A stretch of 11,334 nt of DNA from Acidobacteriota bacterium (lineage in GTDB: Bacteria > Acidobacteriota > Terriglobia > UBA7540). Made by a program: the position numbers and the translations under genes. Position 1 is the stretch's first letter; the number at the start of each line of letters is the position of its first letter. The DNA is taken from positions 1 to 11,334 of the forward strand of contig JAJYJL010000130.1 in the NCBI GenBank assembly GCA_021789565.1, written 5' to 3'. The notes under the pieces were generated by a model. The model was not told where the DNA came from. It did no database searches and saw nothing but the letters and a program-made list of their open reading frames with translations. Shown here piece by piece: positions 1 to 6,597 of the stretch.

Positions 1-1
1 C

Positions 2-379
2 TATGAGGGCCCGAGCGGCGGTCCCGGCATGCGCGAAATGCTGGGCGTGACGGCCGCGCTGGTGGGCGAAGGGCTGGGCGAATCGGTGGCCCTGCTGACC
101 GACGGCCGCTTCAGCGGCGCAACCCGCGGCCTGATGGTGGGCCACGTGGCGCCGGAGGCAGTGCGGGGCGGGCCGATTGCCGCCCTGAGAGACGGCGACA
201 TCGTGGTGTTTGACGTCAACGCTCGCAAACTTGATGTCGAACTCTCCGCGGAGGAAATCGCGAAACGCCTGGAGGGTTGGAAGAAGCCTGAGCCGCGTTA
301 CAGGTGGGGTGTCTTTGCCAAGTATGCCGCGCTGGTTTCTTCGGCCGCGGAAGGCGCCGTTACCCAGGCAAAGTCGTAG
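2..379 (+). CDS. ilvD: Dihydroxy-acid dehydratase, C-terminal part (cut by left edge)
   Basis: About 125 residues of the C-terminal end of dihydroxy-acid dehydratase, the Fe-S and Mg-dependent enzyme that dehydrates dihydroxy acids to 2-keto acids in valine, leucine and isoleucine synthesis (cytoplasm). The frame is open from base 2 and reads [14 protein letters not shown], the conserved metal-site segment of the IlvD/Edd family. [13 protein letters not shown] follows and contains the serine proposed as the catalytic base in this family. The rest ([21 protein letters not shown], and an end with [15 protein letters not shown]) matches the usual IlvD C-terminus, so the 3' end is intact and only the N-terminal ~430 residues lie outside. 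The related sugar-acid dehydratases (Edd and relatives) share these motifs, but the GRFSGATRG and KYAxxVSSAxxGAVT pattern favours IlvD. The next gene starts 27 bases after the stop on the same strand, so the two may be co-transcribed. Confidence 0.95.
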   Translation, partial: YEGPSGGPGMREMLGVTAALVGEGLGESVALLTDGRFSGATRGLMVGHVAPEAVRGGPIAALRDGDIVVFDVNARKLDVELSAEEIAKRLEGWKKPEPRYRWGVFAKYAALVSSAAEGAVTQAKS

Positions 380-406
380 CCCTAAAGTTGGAGAACCTGC
401 CGATCC

Positions 407-955
407 ATGCAGGGAACTAACATTGAATTCAAGGCCCGGATGCGCGATGAGAAGCGGGTCCGGGCTGCCCTGAAAGCCCTGCACCCGCGCGTGGCCGGAA
501 CGGACCATCAGGTAGACACTTACTTTCACACCTCCTCAGGAAGGCTGAAACTCCGCCAGGGAAACATTGAAAACGCCCTGATCTTCTACCAGCGGCAGAA
601 CTCGGCGCGGGTGCGGCCTTCGCGCGTTCTCCTCTGCGAATTTTCAGATCCCGAAGAGATGCGTGCGCTCAAAAAGGTGCTGGCATCCGCGCTCGGCGTC
701 GCCGCGGTGGTGGACAAGGTGCGCGAAATCTACTATGTGGACAACGTCAAGATTCATCTCGACCGCGTCCGGCATCTCGGCAAGTTCCTGGAAGTCGAAG
801 CCTTCGTAAAAAAGAATGGGAAGCTCCGCGGCGCTCGCAAACAGGCCGACGAGATCAGGGAACTGTTTGGAGTCCGCCCCCAGGATATTTTTTCCCGGTC
901 TTACTCTGACCTGGTTCTGGAACGGCGCAACAAGCCCCTGAAGCGGCGGCGATAA
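407..955 (+). CDS. CYTH-domain protein, class IV adenylate cyclase (CyaB)-like
   Basis: A 182-residue single-domain CYTH protein. CYTH proteins form a triphosphate tunnel and act on ATP, thiamine triphosphate or inorganic polyphosphate with divalent metal; class IV adenylate cyclases (CyaB) belong here. The signature NIEFKA sits at residues 5-10 (the ExK motif, E7 and K9). Further charged strands follow as expected: GRLKLR (45-50), FYQRQ (60-64), KVREIYY (104-110), KIHLDRV (115-121) and FLEVEAF (127-133, E129 and E131). The C-terminus SYSDLVLERR (166-174) is typical of CyaB-type members. Length is normal for the family and nothing else is attached. The ribosome site is weak: GGAG lies 14 bases upstream of the ATG, but the ExK motif at the very N-terminus supports this start. 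Whether it makes cAMP or is a triphosphatase cannot be told from sequence. It may share a transcript with ilvD. Confidence 0.8.
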   Translation: MQGTNIEFKARMRDEKRVRAALKALHPRVAGTDHQVDTYFHTSSGRLKLRQGNIENALIFYQRQNSARVRPSRVLLCEFSDPEEMRALKKVLASALGVAAVVDKVREIYYVDNVKIHLDRVRHLGKFLEVEAFVKKNGKLRGARKQADEIRELFGVRPQDIFSRSYSDLVLERRNKPLKRRR

Positions 956-975
956 CGGCGATTTTGCCCTAAACC

Positions 976-1004
976 TTGATGCCCGCATGGGATTGTGCCA
1001 AAAT
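976..1004 (+). promoter_or_regulatory. Candidate sigma70-type promoter upstream of the Zn-ribbon gene
   Basis: A -35-like TTGATG (976-981, 4/6 to consensus), a 17-base spacer and a -10-like CAAAAT (999-1004, 4/6) preceded by an extended TG (TGTGC). It lies in the 139-base gap between the CYTH gene stop (955) and the GTG start at 1095, about 90 bases upstream of that start. Placement is sensible; the match is by eye only. Confidence 0.35.
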
Positions 1005-1084
1005 AGGGTTCAATCGGGATTTGATAGGAATGGCGGCTTATCTGATTCGAACCGATGCCATGACGCAAGTGCTAATCATAGCGC

Positions 1085-1089
1085 AGGAG
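1085..1089 (+). promoter_or_regulatory. Ribosome binding site deciding the GTG start at 1095
   Basis: AGGAG five bases upstream of the GTG at 1095. It is the only good Shine-Dalgarno sequence near the 5' end of the Zn-ribbon gene, and it argues against the in-frame ATG at 987. Confidence 0.7.
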
Positions 1090-1094
1090 AAAAA

Positions 1095-1856
1095 GTGTAC
1101 TCCGATCTTAAGACACTGATCGACCTCCAGCGATTGGACCAGGAAATCGCTGAGCTTTCCTCCCGGATCGAAACCTTCCCAACCCAAATTCAGGCCATTG
1201 AAAAACAGCTTAATGATTTTATACACGCTCATGAAGAACGTCAGCAGCACCTGAACTCAAATCAGAAAGAGCGGCGGGACATGGAAGGCGAAATCCAGAT
1301 GATTCGCCAGAAGATTTCCAAGCACAAGGACCAGCTTTACCTGGTGAAGACCAATGAGCAGTACCGGGCCATGCTGAAGGAAATCGAAGGCGAAGAGGCA
1401 AACATTCGCGGCATTGAAGACCGCATCCTGGAAAAGATGATCGAGTCGGAGGATCTGCAGAAGCTGGTGAAGGAGGCCTCGGGCCGGCTGGACTCCGAGA
1501 AAACGCGCGTCGCCCAGGAAAAGGCAAATCTCGAAGCTGCTGCCAAAGCCTGCAAGGAGGAACGGGACCAGTCGGCGCGGGAACGCCAGGAACTTGCTGC
1601 AAAACTCAACGGGGACGTTCTGGTCCATTATGAGCGCGTCCGCAAAGGGCGGGGCGGCATGGCGCTGGCGGAAGTCCGTGAGGGGAAATGCATGGGGTGC
1701 AACGTGCTTCTGCGCCCGCAACTGTATTATGACGTTCGCTCGGCCGAGGGCCTCTACGAATGCGAAAACTGCGCGCGCATCCTCTACTCCCGCGAGCAAC
1801 TTTCCACCTCCCCTGAGTCAGAGGCGGACGGCCCGCGGGCAGCGGCGCTGAATTAG
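1095..1856 (+). CDS. Coiled-coil C4 zinc-ribbon protein (CT398/FlgZ-like)
   Basis: A 253-residue protein with a long charged helical region (about residues 5-180, rich in E, K, Q and R with heptad-like leucines, expected to form a coiled-coil hairpin). A C-terminal zinc ribbon has CMGC (C199, C202) and CENC (C223, C226) 20 residues apart. This is the architecture of Chlamydia CT398/CdsZ and Helicobacter HP0958/FlgZ. Those homologues act in secretion-related or RNA-related processes, but the general role of the family is not settled. I chose the GTG at 1095 because AGGAG (1085-1089) sits 5 bases upstream and the product begins at the conserved YSDLKTLIDLQRLDQEI segment. An upstream ATG at 987 is in frame but would add 36 residues that look non-coding and has no such site. 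The RNase HI-like gene follows 92 bases later. Zn-ribbon and RNase H genes are also adjacent in Mycobacterium (Rv2229c-Rv2228c), which suggests a functional link in nucleic-acid metabolism (inference). Confidence 0.85.
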   Translation: MYSDLKTLIDLQRLDQEIAELSSRIETFPTQIQAIEKQLNDFIHAHEERQQHLNSNQKERRDMEGEIQMIRQKISKHKDQLYLVKTNEQYRAMLKEIEGEEANIRGIEDRILEKMIESEDLQKLVKEASGRLDSEKTRVAQEKANLEAAAKACKEERDQSARERQELAAKLNGDVLVHYERVRKGRGGMALAEVREGKCMGCNVLLRPQLYYDVRSAEGLYECENCARILYSREQLSTSPESEADGPRAAALN

Positions 1857-1948
1857 GCCTTTGACTGGCCGGGAATTCTCCGCTCGGGGTCAACTCGCAA
1901 AGCGCGCATGATCCGCGCGGCATCCCGGCGGCAAAAAAATCCTGAACC

Positions 1949-2563
1949 ATGTCCAACCCATCAAGCGAAAACAAACAGATCATTGCGCACGTTGACGGCG
2001 GCTCGCGTGGCAATCCGGGCCCCGCGGCTTTCGCAGTCGTGATCAGCACTGCCGATGGCGAGCCTCTGGCCTCGCTTTCCAGATATCTCGGGCACACCAC
2101 CAACAACGTCGCGGAATATGAAGGACTGCTGGCCGCGCTCGACTACGCGCTGGAGCACCACCACCGGCGCCTGAAGATCATCACGGACTCGGAACTGATG
2201 GCGCGCCAGATTAACGGGCAATACAAGGTCAAGCATCCCAATCTCAAGCTGTTGTATGACCGCGCGCGCGCGCTGATTGCGCAATTCGATGCGTTTCGCA
2301 TTGAACACGTCCGGCGCGAAAACAACCGTGAAGCCGACCGCCTGGGGAATGAAGCGATGGATGCCGCCGAAAAAGAGAAGAAACCCGTACACAATGCTTC
2401 CGCAAAACAAACCCACCGGCATTCGGATGTTGAACCCGCGGAGGGAAACCGTTCAAAACCTCTCCACGCCACCGCCACTTACCACCAGGGCGTGCTGGAA
2501 CTGAAAGGCTCCCTCCCGCTGGACGATGGCGAACAGGTCAAACTGAAAATCGAACGCAAGTAA
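1949..2563 (+). CDS. RNase HI-like protein with C-terminal DUF104-like tail
   Basis: A 204-residue protein. Residues ~9-138 are an RNase H fold of the RNase HI family, which cuts the RNA strand of RNA-DNA hybrids (R-loops, primers) in the cytoplasm. HVDGGSRGNPGPA carries catalytic D16. NNVAEYEG gives E56, ITDSE gives D80, and EHVRRENNREADRL gives H120 and D130, so the full DEDD set plus the catalytic histidine is present and the domain should be active. Like other short bacterial/archaeal-type members it lacks an N-terminal hybrid-binding domain. After a polar linker (~139-172), residues 174-204 read ATATYHQGVLELKG, then LPLDDGEQVKLKIERK. This resembles the DUF104/AF2212-like small antitoxin pattern (YENGVLKPLEPLxLxEGxxVxxxIE), an extension not standard for RNase HI. 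No strong Shine-Dalgarno precedes the ATG, and the region just upstream is GC-rich with an A-run (1933-1939). It probably forms a unit with the Zn-ribbon gene. Confidence 0.88.
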   Translation: MSNPSSENKQIIAHVDGGSRGNPGPAAFAVVISTADGEPLASLSRYLGHTTNNVAEYEGLLAALDYALEHHHRRLKIITDSELMARQINGQYKVKHPNLKLLYDRARALIAQFDAFRIEHVRRENNREADRLGNEAMDAAEKEKKPVHNASAKQTHRHSDVEPAEGNRSKPLHATATYHQGVLELKGSLPLDDGEQVKLKIERK

Positions 2564-2584
2564 GCCGAAGGACTGGGCACAGCC

Positions 2585-2611
2585 CGCAGACATCCAATGA
2601 CGAGGTCTGCG
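2585..2611. other. Hairpin-forming inverted repeat after the RNase H gene
   Basis: A perfect 7-base inverted repeat, CGCAGAC (2585-2591) and GTCTGCG (2605-2611), with a 13-base loop, 22 bases after the RNase H stop. No T-run follows, so it is not a textbook intrinsic terminator. It could stabilise the mRNA end or be chance. Confidence 0.35.
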
Positions 2612-2655
2612 CCGGCGCCGTGTTCCTGCCTCAAGCGCCAGGGTCGCCATGACGC

Positions 2656-2684
2656 CTTGCTGGTGACATGGGCCTTCCAGCAAG
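2656..2684. other. Hairpin or operator-like inverted repeat upstream of the acyl-CoA dehydrogenase
   Basis: A perfect 8-base inverted repeat, CTTGCTGG (2656-2663) and CCAGCAAG (2677-2684), with a 13-base spacer, 57 bases before the ATG of the acyl-CoA dehydrogenase gene. Possible roles are a leader hairpin or a regulator site. No T-run follows it, so a terminator for the upstream gene is less likely. It sits in a 178-base gap with no convincing ORF. Confidence 0.35.
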
Positions 2685-2727
2685 CATTGCATGATCATCC
2701 TGCAGTGAATAAGATGTTGTTTTCACC

Positions 2728-2732
2728 GGAGG
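2728..2732 (+). promoter_or_regulatory. Ribosome binding site deciding the ATG start at 2742
   Basis: GGAGG with a 9-base spacing to the ATG at 2742. The in-frame TTG at 2736 would leave only 3 bases, so the ATG is preferred. Confidence 0.75.
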
Positions 2733-2741
2733 TTCTTGCTT

Positions 2742-3920
2742 ATGGCCGATCCCGCGTCCGTGCCCATGCCGTCCGTTCAGCCCTTGACCGTGCTGACCGA
2801 AGAGGAACAGATGTTCCGTGCGGCGGCGCGTGAGTTTGCCGAAAACGAAATCGGCCCCCATGTTGAACCCATGGACCGCGAGGGTGTGTTCCGTCAGGAG
2901 TTGATCGAAAAGTTCTTTGAACAGGGTTTCATGGGCATCCATGTTCCGGAAGCCTACGGCGGCAGCGGCGGAACGTTCTTCATGGCCGTGCTGGCCATTG
3001 AGGAGTTTTCGCGCGTGGACGCTTCCGCCGGCGTGGTGATTGACGTGCAGAACACGCTGGTCTCGAACGCCATTCTCCACTGGGGCGCCGAGGAGCAGAA
3101 GAAGCAATTTGTCACGCGCCTGGCGCATGACACCGTGGGAGCGTACGCTCTCTCGGAAGCTGCTTCCGGCAGCGATGCTTTTGCCCTCCAAACCCGCGCC
3201 ACGGAAGACGGCGACCATTACGTCCTGAACGGCCGGAAGCTCTGGATCACCAATGCCAAAGAGGCGGGCATTTTCATCATCTTTGCCACCGTCAATCGAG
3301 AACTCGGCTACAAAGGCATCACAGCGTTTCTGGTGGACCGCTCGACGCCCGGTTTCACCGTTGGGAGGAAGGAAGACAAGCTCGGCATTCGCGCGTCATC
3401 CACCTGCGAGCTGCTGCTGGAGGATTGCCGCGTACCGAAGCAGAACGTCCTGGGCGAAGTGGGCAAGGGCTACAAAGTGGCCATTGAAACGCTCGATGAA
3501 GGCCGCATCGGCATCGCGGCCCAGATGGTGGGAGTGGCGCAGGGCGCATTCGACCACGCCCTCGGTTACGCGCAGGAGCGGAAACAGTTTGGCAAACCCA
3601 TCAGCGAATTCCAGGCCATCCAGTTCCAGCTTGCGCAGCTCGCGACGCGCACTGAAGCCGCTCGCCTGCTGGCCTATAACGCCGCGCGCCTCAAGGACTC
3701 CGGGCGACCCTTCCTGAAAGAAGCGGCCATGGCCAAGTATTTCTGCTCCGAAGTGGCCGAACGTGTGGCTTCAGAATGCATTGAGATTTACGGCGGCTAC
3801 GGCTTTACCAGGGACTACCCTGCGGAAAAATACCTTCGCGATTCAAAGATCGGAAAGATCTACGAAGGCACGTCCTTCATGCAGCTCCAGACCATCGCCA
3901 AAACACTGCTGGGGCGATAG
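2742..3920 (+). CDS. Acyl-CoA dehydrogenase, short/branched-chain type
   Basis: A 392-residue FAD-dependent acyl-CoA dehydrogenase, full length for the family. It catalyses alpha,beta-dehydrogenation of an acyl-CoA thioester and passes electrons to electron-transfer flavoprotein (cytoplasm). Landmarks run in order: helical N-domain (~20-130); YALSEAASGSDAFALQT (135-151, FAD/substrate-binding beta domain); LWITNA (167-172); GIRASSTCELLLEDCRVP (215-232); DEGRIGIAAQMVG (252-264); QERKQFGKPI (278-287); IYGGYGFTRDYPAEKYLRD (349-367); and IYEGTS (373-378), in which E375 is the catalytic base position of SCAD/MCAD-type enzymes. The run from SEAASGSD through GYKGITAFLVDR and RASSTC closely follows the short/branched-chain (ACADSB) pattern from memory, so a branched-chain or short-chain acyl-CoA is the likely substrate, as in isoleucine or valine breakdown. 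It stands alone: no ETF, thiolase or CoA ligase gene is beside it. It converges with the TPR gene, with 74 bases between stops and no clear terminator. Confidence 0.93.
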   Translation: MADPASVPMPSVQPLTVLTEEEQMFRAAAREFAENEIGPHVEPMDREGVFRQELIEKFFEQGFMGIHVPEAYGGSGGTFFMAVLAIEEFSRVDASAGVVIDVQNTLVSNAILHWGAEEQKKQFVTRLAHDTVGAYALSEAASGSDAFALQTRATEDGDHYVLNGRKLWITNAKEAGIFIIFATVNRELGYKGITAFLVDRSTPGFTVGRKEDKLGIRASSTCELLLEDCRVPKQNVLGEVGKGYKVAIETLDEGRIGIAAQMVGVAQGAFDHALGYAQERKQFGKPISEFQAIQFQLAQLATRTEAARLLAYNAARLKDSGRPFLKEAAMAKYFCSEVAERVASECIEIYGGYGFTRDYPAEKYLRDSKIGKIYEGTSFMQLQTIAKTLLGR

Positions 3921-3994
3921 GAAACTCTCGCAGATTTCTCAGGGATTGCTGCTGCTGTGCGGATGGCTTAAGGCTGTCGCATCTTGCGGTGGTG

Positions 3995-6385
3995 TTACGA
4001 CCTTGCCAGTTTTTTCAGTAGTGTGCGGACCTCTTCCGCGTTGGCGGCTTTCGGGTCCAGCCGCAGATAGGTTTCATATTCGTGGCGCGCGTCGGCGTTC
4101 TTGCCGGCCTTTTGCAGATTCACCGCCAGATCAAAATGCGCATGGGCGTTGTCGGGCGTCAGCTTCACCGCCTGTTCGCACTGCGCGACGGCGGCGCTGT
4201 AATCCTTTCTGGCGTTCAGCGCGTCAGCCAGGGTCAGGTGGACCGAGGCGTCAGACGGATTGTCGCGCAGGTACTGCTCGTAATGCCCGATGGCCTCGTA
4301 GAGTTGTCCATCCTTCAGCAGAGCATTGGCCAGCGCCAGGCGCGCCTCGCTGTAATCCGCGTTATCGCGCAGCGCTTCCCGCAGTTCCTTGAGGCCGTCA
4401 TCCTGCTTGCCCTGCCCGGTCAGCGCCTCGCCGAGCGCGTAGTGCGCCTGGGCGGAGTTGGGAATGATTTTCAGCGCCTCTCGTGCCTCCTCCGCCGCGC
4501 CCGCGAAGTCTCCGGACTGCTGCAGCAGTGCGGCCAGGTCCAGGTGCGCCTGGGGTGAAGAGGGTTTGTCCTTGAGCGACTGGCGCAACGCCTCGGCCGC
4601 ACCCTTGGTGTCTCCCAGTTGCATCAGAACAGCTCCCAGCTTGGCGGCAAGTTCCGGGTCAGATGGTTTTAAAGCAAGCGCCTGGCGGTAGACCTTGGCC
4701 GCCGAGCTGTAATCTTTTTTTGCAACCAGCACCTCAGCGAGCTGCAATTCGTATTCGGCCGAAGTCGGGTCCAGGCTGACTGCCTCCTGGATCACTTGCA
4801 CGGCGCCCTGTGGATCGCCGTTCTTCTCCAGCACTTTTGCCAGGCGCATTCGCAGGTTCAGGTCATTCGGAAGCAGACGCAGGGCGTCGCGGTAGGTGGG
4901 GACCGCAAGCTGATAATTCTTCTGTTCAGCCAGCAGGTCGCCCAGGGCTTCCAGCGCCTCCGGGAATCCAGCGCGCAATTTAACGGCGCGTTGCAGCGCG
5001 GCCTGCATGTCGCTTGTTTTCCCTGCGGCCTTCAGGGCCATGGCCAGCCGGTACTGGATTTCCGCGCTCTTGGGAGCCAGTTCAGCGGCAACTCGGTATT
5101 CACCCAAAGCCTCCTGCAGCTTGTCTGCGGACATATAAGCGTTGGCCAGGCTCAGGTGGGCCGAGGGGTCCTTGGGCCGCAGCCGGACCGCTTGCTGATA
5201 TTCCAGAATAAATTGCGGTATATCGCCGGAAGCCTCCAGCGATTCGGCCAGGTTCTGGCGATACGCAGCTGTTTCGGGAGAAAGTCCCTGCGCCTTCTTC
5301 AATTCGGCCATGGCGCCCGTCAGGTCTCCGGTTTTCCGCAGCACCAGGCCAAGCTTCTCGTGGATTTCCGGATCATCGGGCTTCAGGCGAAGGGCCTCCT
5401 GATACTGCGTGACGGCGGCCGTGTGATTGCCCACCGAAAGGTAGGTTGAGGCCAGTTCCAGGTGGGCGTCTGCGTTGTCCGGGTCTTGCCGGATCACCTG
5501 TTGCATCTCCTTTTCCGCATCCGAATAATCGCCCGAATCGCGATAAGCGAGGGCCAGGTTGAAGCGGTATACCGCCTGGTCCGGGCGCAGTGAAACCGCC
5601 TGGCGGTATTCGTAAATTGCCGGAATCAGGTTGCCCGTGGCCTCAAGCGCGGCGCCAAGGCTGTAATGAAGATGCGCGTCGTCGGGATTGAGATCAATGG
5701 CCGCCTGGTATTCCTTGATGCTGTCGGCGTACTGCCTGGCCAGGGTCAGCGCGCCCGCCAGGCCGGCGTGGATGGCGGAATCCTTGGGATTAAGTTTCAC
5801 CGCCTTTTTATATTCTTCAATGGCTTCCCTGATCTTTCCCGCTTGCAGCATTGTGCCCGCCATTGCCGCGTGGATGTCGCCGTTTTGCGGGTCCATTGCC
5901 AGCGAGCGCTGATATTCCTGAAGCGCGCCCTTATAGTTTCCGGCGGACGCCTGCACCCGCGCGATGCTGGCAAGCGCCATGGCGTCATTCGGGTGGCGCT
6001 TGAACTCCGCGTGATACTCTTTCAACGCCTCAGGAAGCTGGCCGATGCTCTCATAGAGCGCCCCCAGGTTGCGGTGAATGGCGTCCAGGTTCGGGTCCAG
6101 TTGCAGGGCGCGCTGAAATTCCCGGATGGCGTTGCCGACGTCCTGCAGAGCGGCCAGCGCGCTGCCCAGCCCGTAATGGGCCGGAGCTGAGTTGGGTTCA
6201 AGGTTTAATGCGTGCTGGTAAGCGGTTTCAGCTTCTTTCCACTTCTGCTGTCTTGAGAGTTGATTACCCTGCTTCACATAATCGCTGGCGCCGGCGGGTT
6301 TTGTCTGGGCGCCGGCAGCGGGGCAAACCATGGCCGCCATGGCAAACAATAGCCACCATTTTGCCGCAAAAACGCGACTGCCCAT
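3995..6385 (-). CDS. Large secreted TPR protein, 22 uninterrupted repeats
   Basis: A 796-residue protein. Residues 1-26 are a Sec signal peptide: K9, a hydrophobic core WWLLFAMAAMVC, and likely cleavage after PAAGA (26/27). C21 lies in AMVC, a poor lipobox, so a soluble exported protein is likelier than a lipoprotein. From residue 34 to 781 it divides exactly into 22 tetratricopeptide units of 34 residues with no insertion or deletion, followed by a 15-residue capping helix. Most units keep the TPR pattern (A8 or G8, Y11 or L11, A20, Y24 or F24, A27, P32), for example HLHYSLGAALEATGN and KEYQAAIDLNPDD. Units 11, 13 and 19 are the most degenerate. No enzymatic domain is present. Such arrays form a superhelical scaffold that binds proteins or peptides, here in the periplasm or outside the cell; the partner is unknown. 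AAGAGG (6395-6400) lies 9 bases upstream of the ATG. Two other exported-protein genes precede it on the same strand. Confidence 0.93.
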   Translation of the reverse strand: MGSRVFAAKWWLLFAMAAMVCPAAGAQTKPAGASDYVKQGNQLSRQQKWKEAETAYQHALNLEPNSAPAHYGLGSALAALQDVGNAIREFQRALQLDPNLDAIHRNLGALYESIGQLPEALKEYHAEFKRHPNDAMALASIARVQASAGNYKGALQEYQRSLAMDPQNGDIHAAMAGTMLQAGKIREAIEEYKKAVKLNPKDSAIHAGLAGALTLARQYADSIKEYQAAIDLNPDDAHLHYSLGAALEATGNLIPAIYEYRQAVSLRPDQAVYRFNLALAYRDSGDYSDAEKEMQQVIRQDPDNADAHLELASTYLSVGNHTAAVTQYQEALRLKPDDPEIHEKLGLVLRKTGDLTGAMAELKKAQGLSPETAAYRQNLAESLEASGDIPQFILEYQQAVRLRPKDPSAHLSLANAYMSADKLQEALGEYRVAAELAPKSAEIQYRLAMALKAAGKTSDMQAALQRAVKLRAGFPEALEALGDLLAEQKNYQLAVPTYRDALRLLPNDLNLRMRLAKVLEKNGDPQGAVQVIQEAVSLDPTSAEYELQLAEVLVAKKDYSSAAKVYRQALALKPSDPELAAKLGAVLMQLGDTKGAAEALRQSLKDKPSSPQAHLDLAALLQQSGDFAGAAEEAREALKIIPNSAQAHYALGEALTGQGKQDDGLKELREALRDNADYSEARLALANALLKDGQLYEAIGHYEQYLRDNPSDASVHLTLADALNARKDYSAAVAQCEQAVKLTPDNAHAHFDLAVNLQKAGKNADARHEYETYLRLDPKAANAEEVRTLLKKLARS

Positions 6386-6597
6386 TCCCCAAAGCCTCTT
6401 TTAATAGAATACACCCGCGAATGGAAAAAGGCGCGGCGGCCCGGCCGGTGGAAACATCCTGGCGACTGTCACCGGCGCGGCGGCGGAAGACGAAATTTTT
6501 GATTGGAATGTGGCGTCTGGTGGCGCGCTGCCCGCAGCCGGGATGACGCGTAAGCCTCCCGGCCGCCTTCATGATGAGCCTGATGGTGAAATCTTAA
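6386..6597. other. Intergenic gap with a GC-rich hairpin
   Basis: A 212-base gap between the small lipoprotein gene and the TPR gene (both -). It contains a perfect inverted repeat, GCCGGGA (6537-6543) and TCCCGGC (6557-6563), with a 13-base loop, about 35 bases past the lipoprotein stop and without a T-run. An AT-rich stretch just upstream of the TPR gene (around 6400-6413) may hold its -10 region, but no clean -35 was found. Open frames crossing this gap have no family resemblance and overlap the genes, so I do not call them. Confidence 0.4.

Noticed and set aside
1868..1929. GCCGGGA (1868-1874) and TCCCGGC (1923-1929) flanking 48 bases before the RNase H gene
   Set aside because: The arms match those at 6537-6563, but the loop is far too long for a terminator, and the A-run that follows is on the wrong strand for one. 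Common GC-rich heptamers can recur by chance.
2597..2833. Open frame of 78 codons beginning between RNase H and acyl-CoA dehydrogenase
   Set aside because: It overlaps the well-supported start of the dehydrogenase in another frame, has no ribosome site and resembles no protein family.
3921..3994. Possible bidirectional terminator between the convergent dehydrogenase and TPR genes
   Set aside because: No stable stem with a flanking T-run could be found by eye in these 74 bases.
4082..5449. Long + strand open frames opposite the TPR gene
   Set aside because: They run antisense to a gene with 22 clear protein repeats; the open frames follow from the codon bias of that gene.
6208..6572. Overlapping open frames on both strands across the TPR gene 5' end and gap
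   Set aside because: Arg-rich, compositionally odd products with no ribosome site; they are shadows of GC-rich coding sequence and its flank.
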